DNA of 64,000 bases, from assembly GCF_000165395.2 (NCBI RefSeq), contig NC_010575.1, positions 357,001-421,000 of the forward strand, in the 5' to 3' direction. Origin of the DNA: Babesia bovis T2Bo (taxonomy: Eukaryota; Apicomplexa; Aconoidasida; Piroplasmida; Babesiidae). This document shows, one piece after another, positions 32,449 to 43,484 of this stretch. Below the pieces are notes generated by a model, which saw only the letters and a program-made list of their open reading frames with translations, was not told the origin of the DNA and did no database searches. The position numbers and the translations under genes are program-made. Within the stretch, counting starts at the first letter, position 1; the number at the start of each line of letters is the position of its first letter.

Positions 32449-32858
32449 GTTATTTGCAACAAAACATCAATGCTTTTCAAGGAGCAAACGATTGGAATTT
32501 ATTCAGTGAATTGTATACAGCTCACATTTGGAACGTACAACATTGCCAGCTGACCAAAAATCGGTCGCTTAGTAATTATTGTGCTTCGTATAATCGTGGT
32601 AAAGCATGCTTTGAAAGACAGCTGTTTAATATCGCAATATTATAACGTGCCATTATATGTTACCTTGTTTTTGTAGTCTAGAATGTACACGATTATTATC
32701 ATCTAAAACAATGGGTAAATACACCATGAATGTGGCACTTTATTGAACTAATTTTATAACGGTCATAATTGCTATGGTAACTTGGCTGAAACCAACTGTA
32801 GAGCATGTTAAACATTATAGCCCCCTGGACCTGACGTGTGATATTATCACTGCTGCAT
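32449..32858. other. Convergent intergenic region, no gene seen
   Basis: About 410 AT-rich bases between the small two-TM gene (+) and the VPS13 stop (-). A 63-codon open stretch at 32454..32645 lacks an ATG start and is not supported, although part of it could be an alternative last exon of the upstream gene. Confidence 0.4.
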
Positions 32859-35800
32859 TTAATTGTATGATTCAAATAGTTCGGGCCCTATTACAATTGA
32901 CGATTTAGACTGGCGTTTGGCTTGCTGCATAGCTGTGAATATTGAGTATATAAGCCCTGCATTTGTACATGGTACTTGTAATGTACCGTCGGAGTATCTT
33001 ATTATAACACCGTAGCACGACGCTCTACATTCTTGGATATCCGCTATTGGCACCTTCCAGATTATTGTTGGCCTCGGCTTCAAATCGACATAGTAGACCT
33101 TTGAGGGATAGAACAGCAGGGCAATGTGGCTTTGTGGGTGGCTTCGTTTTGAAACTGTCTCGCAGTGTACGATGTTTTTAGCAAACTTGTGCCCAAGCTG
33201 TTGCCTGATTTCAGCATCACTAAGGCTGTACGGCTTGAGCTGTGAGTACTCTCCCCAAAGCATGCGTGGCCTTCGGCATGGTTCTGCACACCACCTCTGA
33301 CCTTCTAACTGCTTGGACATATTAACTTTGATGGTGCGTGACACGTGCGATACCGCTTGACCCACCTTGTCGATAGGTTTCACTATGGATCCAGCAAGAC
33401 CTTTACCTAGGCCGCGTATAAAGCCTCCCATACCACCCTTTTGAGCTCCTTCAATAGGTTTGGTGACGATGTTAGTTAGTGACATGAATCCTTCGCCAAT
33501 GCTTTTTCCGGCTGAAAGTATCCCATCTCGCATATTTCCACTGGGTACTGCCATTCGATCCCTCTGTCGTTTGTTGATGTATTCATTGTCGAATGTAAAT
33601 TTGGAAAGCAAACTGCCTATACCTGAGCTTACACTATCAACTGCTTCAGCTGCGAATTCTATTGTGTTTCTACCTACATTGATAGGTATCTTCGGTATAT
33701 TCAGTAACGAGCTGTATCCCAGTAACGATCCTATACACCCGAGTGCCGCATGGAGATATTTGTCCTTTATCTGTTCGTAGAATGACTGGATAGACCCTCT
33801 GCAGTTACAGAAATACTCCTGTTGGAACTGCAGAGGGGCTCCCATCAACTCGAAATGCCGCGAGACGCATATTATGCGGAGGCCCATACGCATGAGGTCA
33901 CCTAGCATATGCAGCTTTTCCAAATCGAAGCTACACCATAGCACCAGGTTGAATCTTTCTATGAACAAAAAGTCTAGCACCAGCATTCGCGGTGGTAGAG
34001 GTGTCTTTTCTAATGAGCCCATCTTCTCTCGTGCTTCTTCCTGTACCCATGTGTCAATTAGACGTAGGTCAACTTTTTTCTGCGACGCGAAGTCACCCAT
34101 GCACTTCATGCATTCTTTGTAGAAGTTGTATACTCTGCTCAATAGGTTATCTGAAATATCAACCTCCAAATCATCCAATGAGACGAATACCTTTTTTAGG
34201 CACAGGTCTTTAGAGCTTGCAAATGGTCTATCAACATAAACCTGTAACACGTGACGTTGGTGATCATTCCCGATAGTTTTTCTGCGATTGACCAGGATGG
34301 TGGAACACTGCTCTTCGTCAAGATGCTTCTCTTCGGTTTGATTATCAATTTGTATATCGCTGATTCTAAGTTCCAACCTTTGGTTTTCCCCGTTCCACAG
34401 GCATACAAACGAGACTGTAGACATTTCCAAAAATATCAACTCTTCATGCAGGTTATGTGACACTAGGCTCAACCCGATTTGTGATAGCTGCACTTGCATC
34501 TGTAGACTTCGCACCACTGGTTCATTAAGCACCTCATCTTCAGCTTCGTTAGTGTCAACAAGACCCTCTGAGCTGTTCAACAATTCTGTGTTCAAGTCCA
34601 GCACGTTTCTGGTTTCCTTTTCACGTCTTTCGGGAGTGCTGTCACCACAATCCGAAGCGTTAGAGTATGCCACTGACGGTACTCGTATACTGCTTATGCT
34701 TGTTCGCGTGGATGACGTTGCTTCTCCAAGTTTACTTTCAAATTCTAGGTAAGGCCTTGATGGGCTTGTAGTTATGGATATATAGTCACCGCGATTTTCC
34801 GCTGTGACTATAACTGTATAATTTCCTGCATGTTCAGGTGTAGTTACCTCTATCTGTCTGTATCTGAAGGCCGGAGAGCCTATATTGATAACCAGTGGCT
34901 TGATTGGGGCAACTGTATTTTTATCCAGCCACAACATAACTTGGCAGAGTCTAGTCTTGTTTAAGAATGGTTGCTGCCATCCTAGATGCACTGACTGGCC
35001 ATATTTTGCGGTGAAGTATACACCATTCCCCTTGGTTCCGACTTCACCACCCTGGTGAAAAGTCCGTACCATTGCTGCCTTGATGTACGGGCACTGGTTA
35101 ATTAGGACATACCCTTCGTTTAAATTTTGCGGTAATGATATTGAGCAGTATTTCGCACCCCCTTTTGGCACTACAGATACGCAAAATACGATAGGTTTAT
35201 TGTTCTTATCGTGCTTCAAACTCATGTATGTTTGACCGGAATGGCTTTCTGAGAGGAGAATTGGGTTGCTCCAAATTCCATCTTCGGCCATATTGAATTC
35301 AATGGTGGCTACAGCGGAGGGCAGCGTTGCAGGGTCCGCAATTGCCTTGGAAGACACCCACGGTATGGCTACGCTTTTGCCACTGTTGACGCATATTGGG
35401 GTCATCCTGTTGTCTTTACGTATGTAGAGGTCGGTACCTAGGTTGTTCGTAAACAGGAAGCTTGGTATGGCTGACGTGATACGACAAGCCACGTGATGTG
35501 ACAATCCTCCTATAGCTATTTTTTCTGTTATTAAGCATACCGAGTGGTGCTTACCACCGCTGCCTACAAGTGCATATGAGTATCCACCCACTGCTGGCAT
35601 TCTAACGCTTGCTTCCATTCTATCTGATATTTTCCCATTGACACATAAGTGCAAAGCATCATCCTCATCTTCGGATGAGAAGAATGACAACCCACATATT
35701 ACAGCTCGTGGTAGTCGTTTTTGGAACGATATTCCTAACCCTGTACGGTCGATGAATCTCCAAGGTGCATTCAGTATAAGACTAAGATGCCCCTGGAAAG

Positions 35801-38800
35801 ACGTTGATGACACTGGCAGCCCTCCCGGATACCTAATAAGCTCGAGTTCAACTGGCGCCATACCACGTATCGGTATTGCCAGCATGGTATGCGTTTCTGA
35901 AGTACCATAAATCCTCGTTACCCTTTCTGACCATATATTTGATCCATTATAGCATATTTTGGCCATGAAAGTGAGTGACTCGTTTGGCGGCAATGAGTAT
36001 ATATGCGTGATAGACTCCCGGAGTAGGGTTAATACCTCCTGTATACATCTGTCATTCTTCCTGGTGGCTGCTGCTTCATCGCTAGGTACCCTGTCGTTTG
36101 CGCTGAGGCATACATCCAGTTCCATTGGCAAAGTGTTCATTATGCTGAGCGCGGGGTATATAACTACGTCACGCATATCCACATTCGCCGGGAATGCACT
36201 GCGTTTCTTGATTACTGAGACTACAAAGTATAGGAAGCTGGATTTGGTAAACCCGGGGCAATAGCACTGTCTTACTCTTGTTCCGTTATGTTTTGAGCTA
36301 TCGACTATTTTCGACCATCCTGTCGTATTTGACAGTTTTAGCCATGTATTGCTCTGCATCTGTTCCTTCTTCATTGCTCTATCGTTGAAAGCGTCCATAA
36401 AAGTGCGATTCATTGCCAATGGCGCTGGTAGAAAACTAATAACGGCCTGTGCAGGTCCCTGGAATGCACATTCCGGCACTGATGCGAAGTGATTGTGCTC
36501 CAATAGCATAGTGTAACCGGCATCAGCCTGTTGCTCCCTAAGGTAGTCAAGGCTGGAATCTGGGAATTGTACCGTAGTGGTTTCACCAAAGTCATCTCCT
36601 GAAGACCCCCCTGTATCTAGTATTGATATAGGCGCTCCTCTTGTTTTTAGATTAGATACGTGGACTACGTTGAACGTTTGGTCGAGGAATGTTAGTAGCA
36701 GCGGCATTCCACTTCTGTTATAGACCCTTACTGTTGAGGTGAATAGCAATAGTTTATGCGATGGATGCGGTGTTTTAACTTCACATATTGTCGTATCCTT
36801 GTTGTAAGACTGTGGAATATCTTCTACGGGTGCATTTAGAAGCACGCAACAGTTACGTGCCAAGGGTACCATAGCTGCGCATGTACCGTTTTCAAATGGT
36901 GTTTTGTATGTTGACGGTATGTAAGACTTGCTTAAGTTGAGGTTTTCCATCGTCTTCGTGATACTGCGCGTAACCATTAGATCCCTCTCTACAGTTTCCC
37001 TACTTTGTATGCCCATGGTATCGCATATGTTTCCGACTATTTCTGGAGACGGCCTACCTACTACGTAGATATTTGAGCTGTTTGTATCATCAACTCCAAC
37101 TGTACTGACTATAGAATCCAACTCCTTTGGTATATTTGTTTGCTGTAGAGTACGCAGTCCGTTAATACCTTTTGCTGTGTTTCCCGCACTGCCAATGGTG
37201 AATACGCGGTATTCATATTCTGTAAGGTTGACATACCTATAAGCACTGTTTTCAATTTGTACATCCGGCTCTTCACCATCAGTGTCCATCGATACCAGTC
37301 CTCTCTGTATGTTATCGGTAAGCATTGGTATGAACCACAGCAGCAGTTGGCACAAGCTCGGTGTGATGTTGATTAATATGTTATGCGAGCTCGATAACTT
37401 GAGTACTTTGTTTGGTACAAAATCCTTCCAGTCGTCTTCAGTACTGCTGCGGGCAGGTTTAGTCTGTCTGTGCACAGTTCGTTGCGTATTAACATTATTG
37501 GTATACTCGAGGCTACAGTTACATCGTTCAAGGCATGGTTCCCAGTCACCGATAACAGCGTTAAAATACTCCAGCCGTGTTGAGCAGCGCACAATGGTAT
37601 ATCTTTTTTCTATGGGCAGGCCCATGTACTCTATATTATCGCTTGCTATGGAGAGTCGCATCATTGGCACGAGGCATTTGCGCATATCGTCAAAGAACGT
37701 CACTTTGATTCCTTTGATATTGAAGCTGACTGATAAGAATTTACCATCGCCATTGTTTCCTTTGACCATGGTGCCATCGTCTTCCCTGGGTGGTGCTGCC
37801 GAAGGGCCGTCAGTGAGCACTGACGTGAACGCCGCTAGGATTACGCTAAGGTCCTTGGTGTACAATGTCAGATTAGAGGGCGGTACCGTGAAGTTAAAAA
37901 ACATTTTGTAACCCTGTTGCTCGCTTACATACTGTCCTGAACCGAACACCTCAAGACAGCTACATAATTCCTGACGTTTACCACTATATGGGTACACTCG
38001 TTCCAATTTGCATCCTATCACATCCACCTTCATGAAGTTAAACGAACCGTTTTGCATGGTCATTTCTAGGATAAAATCAGTGCTAAGTTCAAGTTGTGGA
38101 GATGTCGTGGAGTCCATTTGTGTGAATGCGATAAACTTGCCACTGTTCGTTTTGAAGTTAAACAGATACGTCTTTTCACTGACTATTGGTTGTGTGATTT
38201 GATATTGCTTCGGACAAGTTGCCATTGAGCTCATGGCGTACGACAATGTGAAATATCTCAGCAGGTCCATGGCATGTATACACAGTAGCGATATTGCGGC
38301 ATTGTTAACCATTGCATCCACATTGGTTTGATTGTTTTCGTTAACTAATACTACCTTAACTCCATATTGATCCGCTGCATCTTCACTGCTGAACAGATCA
38401 TGTCCTGTTCTATTCCTATAGTTTCTAAGCCAGTTTTGCAAGAGTCCGTTAACACTGGGTTCCATGCACTGCACTTCTTCTTCATCTGGGTTTACATGCT
38501 CCGGACTTTCCTGTACGAAACAGTTGATTAACCTGCGGTGGGCATTGATGGAGTCCTTACGTGTATCATCCACGGTTAGCGTCTTGCCACACAGTGCAAA
38601 TTGATAGCATGACGTCATTCGCACGTTATCTGAGGCGTAATTGAGACATACAGTAATAGCGTTGAATCTTAACCTGGCCAGCGGTTTTTCAGGTGCGAAC
38701 CAAGTATCGAATTCAAATCTTTTAAGTGACATTCGTATAAAACAATGGAACTGTGGCTTTTGCTGCTGGACTACACCCTGTGTTCTCGTTTTGTACGACG

Positions 38801-41800
38801 ATCCGCATATATTCTCATTGAGTACGTCAATAATGAAGCTGAGTTGCATTCTTGTGAGTTTTAGTACCCACGCTTCGGAGTCTATGCCTAGGTCTAGCAT
38901 TCCACCACCAATATAGCATACTCCGAGGTCGGTTGACTGCAGCACACTACCCATTACTTCTGGCGATCCATGTGTCTGTTCTATTATTGAGGCACGTGTA
39001 CCCAGCATCTTGAGGTATATAGCAGACTGCTTGTCATTACCGTCACGTTGCGTATATCCGTTTCTGATATATAAGTGTCCCAGTTCAAATAGCAAGTATG
39101 ACCCGATGTACCACGTGTCCACTATTCCGCTAAGTTTCTGAGCCATCTGCCTGCAGAACGGGTCGCCTGTGTCCACTGGCTGACATATTAGGTTAACACT
39201 TGACTTGGTCATATGGTTTGGCAGTGTAGAGCCATGTGGCACTGCGTGATCCCATGTTTGTGGCAGTATGGCCTTATTCTCAGGTATCAGGAATATGGGT
39301 GAGGCTACTGAAAAGCTGTAGAACATGTGGGTGGACGCAGCTGCTTCCACCACTTTATGATACGACTTTGATATGAACACACTCAGGATACCGTCGTCTA
39401 AGTAGTCCAGCAGTCGTGTCATATCTTGGTGAAAATAGACAATGACTATACGTTCTAGTACTCCGGTTAGGCACATAGAATATGGTACTCCTAATTCTAT
39501 ACTGTCGTAACACTTCCACTTTAAGCTCATGAGTGGTTTATCCATGGCTGTTACTCCATCTTCCTCTAATGATTTCGTATCGGTATACGACAGCAGACAC
39601 CTTGTTCCTAATGTCAGCTTGGCAGTGCCCAATTCAAGTTGCGAGCTGGACTCTTTGCTTCCAAATTTGTGTAGGTAATATGCTATCTTGCTTACACTAA
39701 GTCGCGCTTCTACCTGCGATTGTGCGTTCCAGAAAACAATAGCCGCGCCTTTAACGTTAACTGTGACTTTGGTGATGTAATCATTGCTATTCTGCTCTGA
39801 CAAGAGCGTTGGGAGTTCATCGAGTATGATATTGCAATCCTCTAGTTCTTGCCAAAAAGTACCTTCGCCTGATTCCGGAAGCGTTCCGCTACGTATAAAC
39901 GTAGTACCTTCATGCCTAATGCTATCTTGTATGGAGTAGCCACAGTCTGACCTTGGTGTAGTTACGTGAGAAATATTAGTTTGTATAGATCTAACCACAT
40001 GCGGCAAGCCCGTAAAACTCTGAGGTAGATCCGGTTGTGCAGCTGGTTCCGAGGACATTGGTTGTATGTCACTCTCTGTAATGGTTCTGGAGTTTACTAG
40101 GCTTTCTTTAGCCGAATCGGTATGAGCTTCTGCTGGGTCGCTCTTTGGCGCGCCATCGCTACTTTCCTCGGCACCTTTCAAATTACAGCACTTCTTATAT
40201 TCTTCCATTGTATCTATTATTAGCTTGATACTGGAGTACTGCCAATTACCCTCCATATCGGTTATGTTGGCTGCTATTGACACCTGTGCGTCATGTGTTC
40301 TCTTTATTTCAATTTGCAGTGACTTCGCTGTATCTTCCAGTGCATCTTCGAATTCATTGTCATCTTCGTCTAAGATTAATGATCCACGACTCATTGGCGC
40401 CGGGTCTAGGTGAGTGAAGAATAACGGCATATCCATTGCTGGATTCGACATCATGATTTTTTCAAATCCTAGTAGTACCCTCAAGTTTCGGTTTGTAAAT
40501 GCTATTTCTAGAGAGACGTTGTGCATATCTAGCTTGAAAACCTCGCAACCTTCGGCATTCATGACTGCGAAACCCGAGTGGCAGAATATGACCATGGCCT
40601 TTACGTTGTATTTTATGTTTTCCAATGTGGTCTTCGTTGCATTGGGATCAACCAGTGGCTTTGAAGCGCGTCCACGTCGTAAAGATGCTCGTGCTCCCAT
40701 GACGCACGACAGAATTTCCGATGGCACACTGTACAGTAGTGCAGTGTCCATTGGCGTGGCTTGCATGAACAGTTCCTCAAACAGTATGTCAAAGTTCAGC
40801 GATTTCGTAACAATATCACAGTCATAATGTATTTTCACTGGCAATGGTCGTAAAAAGCTGTACCACGAGTTATGTGTATTGCCATGCTGATGACAACTCA
40901 ACTGTGTTTCTTTCAGCTCTATGGTCCCAGACATCGCAGACAGCGGGCACGGCCCGTTAGACAACAGGTTAAGTGTACCAAATCTTAGGTTTATGCAATC
41001 ACCAACGTCGTTGTAAAGCAGTAGAATTGGAGCGGCAAATTTGATATCGAATGAAAACAATGCGGGCATATGTTCTGCTGCCATGCGCACTGTATTCCTA
41101 TCAGCTACCCAAGGCTCGTCATCCAAATTGATTTTATTTAACGCCAAACCGTTGTTCTTGTAAGCTTCCATAACATGTCCCATGTTCCCGGAAGGTGGCC
41201 TTGAAGTAAAGTTAGGTAAAATATATAGCAGGATTTCCACGATCTCCGACATCACTGCCGGTATCATGTGGGTTTCCATAGGCTTCAATTCACCATTTAC
41301 CATCATCACATTGCCTTGGTTGGTCACTTTATGCGTCATGTTAAGATCTATGGCGCGTATATCTCCAGATTCAGGGTCATCCTCAATACTCTTTGCCTCA
41401 CTGTCACCATCTTGCTCGCTGACGCTTTTGATGAAGTGCATGATAGTTGTATCCTTGTATCGCACATCAAATGAATCCAGGTTAACCGAGAAGTATGCGT
41501 TATACGTATCACGGTCATTCGTGTCTACCACGGCGTTGCAATATATCTGCAAGTTTAGGTTCCCGGTTGACATACATAGCGTATCGGCAGTGGCTGTAGT
41601 ATGGCCTCCAACGTCTATAATAAACTCAAAGTGCGGCAGTGCGCACTCAAAGTAGTAGTTGTTGGTTGCCATGGAATCTTCAAACATGTCACCTAGTGCT
41701 AACACGTCTCTGATTAGGTCAATTTCCTCGCCTGTGAGCACCAACCCTCCCGGCAAGCACTCTACTTGATCTGTATCTCCAATTGTTCTGAATTTGGTGT

Positions 41801-43484
41801 ATTCCATGAACTCGTCTGCATTATCCATTGACGATGTATCTACAAAGGGTGTCACTGGGTCCAGGGTATCAGTCTGGCAATACTCCATAGTTGCATTATC
41901 CTCTAGCTCTATCTTGTCAACGGGCGTGCTTGACGTTGGAGATTCATTTTCCACGTCTCCAGCTTCGATGGCCGGTATATCAGCCACTGCCAGTACAGCA
42001 TCCTCTTTGGGTACACCACTTTTGAATATGTTGCGCTTGTTTACTGAGGTTGCAACTCCCTTGAGCCATCCGAACCATGTAGTTGTCGCTGGAGACGTCG
42101 GCACTGCATTATTAGCTAAGGCCTGTTTTTTGGACTGCTCCGATGCCGCCACGGCGTCAGTCAGTTTCCGAGCTGCAAACCGCCATCTTGCCAAGTGGCG
42201 TGCTGGGACCACGTCAGTGAGCACAGTAAGCCTATCATCTTCCATTATACTTAAAGGATCTCCGTTGAAATGTTCTGAATTTATCTTTTTGGTGTATAGC
42301 GTGATAAATTCCTCCCGTGTCGTTCCCTTGATTCCCTCCGGACTCAGATCTACGGTATGAGCACGTTCCATTAACATCTTTTCGCTTCTTTCGGCCTCAA
42401 TTACGCAGCATGTCCACAATTCAACGAACGACCTTAGACTTTCCAGCGATAATATGATCCTGAGTGATTCACGCTCCACGCCAGCTGTCTTCTCGGATGT
42501 ACCTACCCGGAGTGATGCAAATATCGACTTGTTTTTAACATTTATTGCCAATAGTAGGCTGAAAGACAGCTTCTCCAGTAGTGTATTTGTTGCTAGGCTT
42601 CCTTCACTAAACTTCATCAAAGTGGTTTCTGCTCTTTTGATGCGCCTTTTAGCTTCCGCGGACAATTCAACTGTTTCATTACCTGTTGTCTGTTCAATGG
42701 GCGCCTCTATCAATGCTAAGGCGCCACTGTGCTGTTGTGTTGCGATATCCTCAATGTCGGCGACTGCATCAGTAGTAACATCCTCGTTAAGGCCGTGGTA
42801 TGATGATGAGCGTGAGAATTCTTCATCATCGCCATCTCCAGGGCGTTCATATATAGAAAATCCAAGCAGGCTGCAAACATGTGTAACGGCTTCTTCCCTC
42901 GTAGAGTCATCAGTGGTTACCTTCAGGATACCATTTCCATCCTCTGGGCGGTACTTCCTGATAGATATGGAGTCTATTATAAAACCGAATGCATGTCTTT
43001 GATCAGCGCAGTGCAGATGTATGCTATTGAGATCGATTTGTATGTTGTTCAGGACCTTTTGCGACAGGCGTAGGAGGTATGATGAGTTAACATCTGTTTT
43101 GATATTTAGGCTGTTAACAAAGGCGCTATACTCGTTTTCGAGCATATTCGTGAGCTTTTCTTTGCTCTCACGAACGTATCGCAGCAGCTCATCATCTGTC
43201 TTGTTTGACGCTATACCACTTATGCAGAGGTAGACTGAATCTACCAGTACCTTCACTGGCGTCGCGCCTAAACTTGCCCATGGTATCGTTACTTTAAGTC
43301 TACCGATCTTACCAAAGTGTACATCGAATGGTAATGATAGCTTCTCGGTGATATCGGTCTTTAGGGTTAGGTTTTCAAGTACGATGTTGCCGGACCACAC
43401 CGCCAGCTGAAGGTTCTGAGTGATACCATCCACATACGGCGCTAGATATGTGTCCAGGAGCCTCTTAACTAATCCCTCGAACAT
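32859..43484 (-). CDS. VPS13: VPS13-family bridge-like lipid transfer protein
   Basis: One uninterrupted 10.6-kb exon, 3541 residues. The chorein N-terminus is clear: MFEGLVKRLLDTYLAPYVDG, then LAVWSGNIVLENLTLK and IGRLKVTIPWASLGATPVKV. A very long repeating beta-rich middle (RBG groove) follows, with a VAB/SHR-binding region (about 2150-2900), then the C-terminal ATG2_C-like helices (SSGIGSLLSKFTFDNEY, GMGGFIRGLGKGLAGSIVKP) and a PH-like end (RPTIIWKVPIADIQE). Acidic low-complexity stretches near 220-260, 490-560 and 1100-1180 sit between groove units. Family knowledge: VPS13 proteins move bulk lipid between membranes at contact sites (ER with endosomes, mitochondria or lipid droplets). Which membrane pair it joins here is unknown. 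It shares a 968-nt divergent promoter region with the DDX60-like helicase. Confidence 0.93.
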   Translation of the reverse strand: MFEGLVKRLLDTYLAPYVDGITQNLQLAVWSGNIVLENLTLKTDITEKLSLPFDVHFGKIGRLKVTIPWASLGATPVKVLVDSVYLCISGIASNKTDDELLRYVRESKEKLTNMLENEYSAFVNSLNIKTDVNSSYLLRLSQKVLNNIQIDLNSIHLHCADQRHAFGFIIDSISIRKYRPEDGNGILKVTTDDSTREEAVTHVCSLLGFSIYERPGDGDDEEFSRSSSYHGLNEDVTTDAVADIEDIATQQHSGALALIEAPIEQTTGNETVELSAEAKRRIKRAETTLMKFSEGSLATNTLLEKLSFSLLLAINVKNKSIFASLRVGTSEKTAGVERESLRIILSLESLRSFVELWTCCVIEAERSEKMLMERAHTVDLSPEGIKGTTREEFITLYTKKINSEHFNGDPLSIMEDDRLTVLTDVVPARHLARWRFAARKLTDAVAASEQSKKQALANNAVPTSPATTTWFGWLKGVATSVNKRNIFKSGVPKEDAVLAVADIPAIEAGDVENESPTSSTPVDKIELEDNATMEYCQTDTLDPVTPFVDTSSMDNADEFMEYTKFRTIGDTDQVECLPGGLVLTGEEIDLIRDVLALGDMFEDSMATNNYYFECALPHFEFIIDVGGHTTATADTLCMSTGNLNLQIYCNAVVDTNDRDTYNAYFSVNLDSFDVRYKDTTIMHFIKSVSEQDGDSEAKSIEDDPESGDIRAIDLNMTHKVTNQGNVMMVNGELKPMETHMIPAVMSEIVEILLYILPNFTSRPPSGNMGHVMEAYKNNGLALNKINLDDEPWVADRNTVRMAAEHMPALFSFDIKFAAPILLLYNDVGDCINLRFGTLNLLSNGPCPLSAMSGTIELKETQLSCHQHGNTHNSWYSFLRPLPVKIHYDCDIVTKSLNFDILFEELFMQATPMDTALLYSVPSEILSCVMGARASLRRGRASKPLVDPNATKTTLENIKYNVKAMVIFCHSGFAVMNAEGCEVFKLDMHNVSLEIAFTNRNLRVLLGFEKIMMSNPAMDMPLFFTHLDPAPMSRGSLILDEDDNEFEDALEDTAKSLQIEIKRTHDAQVSIAANITDMEGNWQYSSIKLIIDTMEEYKKCCNLKGAEESSDGAPKSDPAEAHTDSAKESLVNSRTITESDIQPMSSEPAAQPDLPQSFTGLPHVVRSIQTNISHVTTPRSDCGYSIQDSIRHEGTTFIRSGTLPESGEGTFWQELEDCNIILDELPTLLSEQNSNDYITKVTVNVKGAAIVFWNAQSQVEARLSVSKIAYYLHKFGSKESSSQLELGTAKLTLGTRCLLSYTDTKSLEEDGVTAMDKPLMSLKWKCYDSIELGVPYSMCLTGVLERIVIVYFHQDMTRLLDYLDDGILSVFISKSYHKVVEAAASTHMFYSFSVASPIFLIPENKAILPQTWDHAVPHGSTLPNHMTKSSVNLICQPVDTGDPFCRQMAQKLSGIVDTWYIGSYLLFELGHLYIRNGYTQRDGNDKQSAIYLKMLGTRASIIEQTHGSPEVMGSVLQSTDLGVCYIGGGMLDLGIDSEAWVLKLTRMQLSFIIDVLNENICGSSYKTRTQGVVQQQKPQFHCFIRMSLKRFEFDTWFAPEKPLARLRFNAITVCLNYASDNVRMTSCYQFALCGKTLTVDDTRKDSINAHRRLINCFVQESPEHVNPDEEEVQCMEPSVNGLLQNWLRNYRNRTGHDLFSSEDAADQYGVKVVLVNENNQTNVDAMVNNAAISLLCIHAMDLLRYFTLSYAMSSMATCPKQYQITQPIVSEKTYLFNFKTNSGKFIAFTQMDSTTSPQLELSTDFILEMTMQNGSFNFMKVDVIGCKLERVYPYSGKRQELCSCLEVFGSGQYVSEQQGYKMFFNFTVPPSNLTLYTKDLSVILAAFTSVLTDGPSAAPPREDDGTMVKGNNGDGKFLSVSFNIKGIKVTFFDDMRKCLVPMMRLSIASDNIEYMGLPIEKRYTIVRCSTRLEYFNAVIGDWEPCLERCNCSLEYTNNVNTQRTVHRQTKPARSSTEDDWKDFVPNKVLKLSSSHNILINITPSLCQLLLWFIPMLTDNIQRGLVSMDTDGEEPDVQIENSAYRYVNLTEYEYRVFTIGSAGNTAKGINGLRTLQQTNIPKELDSIVSTVGVDDTNSSNIYVVGRPSPEIVGNICDTMGIQSRETVERDLMVTRSITKTMENLNLSKSYIPSTYKTPFENGTCAAMVPLARNCCVLLNAPVEDIPQSYNKDTTICEVKTPHPSHKLLLFTSTVRVYNRSGMPLLLTFLDQTFNVVHVSNLKTRGAPISILDTGGSSGDDFGETTTVQFPDSSLDYLREQQADAGYTMLLEHNHFASVPECAFQGPAQAVISFLPAPLAMNRTFMDAFNDRAMKKEQMQSNTWLKLSNTTGWSKIVDSSKHNGTRVRQCYCPGFTKSSFLYFVVSVIKKRSAFPANVDMRDVVIYPALSIMNTLPMELDVCLSANDRVPSDEAAATRKNDRCIQEVLTLLRESITHIYSLPPNESLTFMAKICYNGSNIWSERVTRIYGTSETHTMLAIPIRGMAPVELELIRYPGGLPVSSTSFQGHLSLILNAPWRFIDRTGLGISFQKRLPRAVICGLSFFSSEDEDDALHLCVNGKISDRMEASVRMPAVGGYSYALVGSGGKHHSVCLITEKIAIGGLSHHVACRITSAIPSFLFTNNLGTDLYIRKDNRMTPICVNSGKSVAIPWVSSKAIADPATLPSAVATIEFNMAEDGIWSNPILLSESHSGQTYMSLKHDKNNKPIVFCVSVVPKGGAKYCSISLPQNLNEGYVLINQCPYIKAAMVRTFHQGGEVGTKGNGVYFTAKYGQSVHLGWQQPFLNKTRLCQVMLWLDKNTVAPIKPLVINIGSPAFRYRQIEVTTPEHAGNYTVIVTAENRGDYISITTSPSRPYLEFESKLGEATSSTRTSISSIRVPSVAYSNASDCGDSTPERREKETRNVLDLNTELLNSSEGLVDTNEAEDEVLNEPVVRSLQMQVQLSQIGLSLVSHNLHEELIFLEMSTVSFVCLWNGENQRLELRISDIQIDNQTEEKHLDEEQCSTILVNRRKTIGNDHQRHVLQVYVDRPFASSKDLCLKKVFVSLDDLEVDISDNLLSRVYNFYKECMKCMGDFASQKKVDLRLIDTWVQEEAREKMGSLEKTPLPPRMLVLDFLFIERFNLVLWCSFDLEKLHMLGDLMRMGLRIICVSRHFELMGAPLQFQQEYFCNCRGSIQSFYEQIKDKYLHAALGCIGSLLGYSSLLNIPKIPINVGRNTIEFAAEAVDSVSSGIGSLLSKFTFDNEYINKRQRDRMAVPSGNMRDGILSAGKSIGEGFMSLTNIVTKPIEGAQKGGMGGFIRGLGKGLAGSIVKPIDKVGQAVSHVSRTIKVNMSKQLEGQRWCAEPCRRPRMLWGEYSQLKPYSLSDAEIRQQLGHKFAKNIVHCETVSKRSHPQSHIALLFYPSKVYYVDLKPRPTIIWKVPIADIQECRASCYGVIIRYSDGTLQVPCTNAGLIYSIFTAMQQAKRQSKSSIVIGPELFESYN

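Noticed and set aside
32454..32645. 63-codon open frame after the two-TM gene
   Set aside because: No ATG start and no clean acceptor; more likely 3' UTR, although part could be an alternative last exon.
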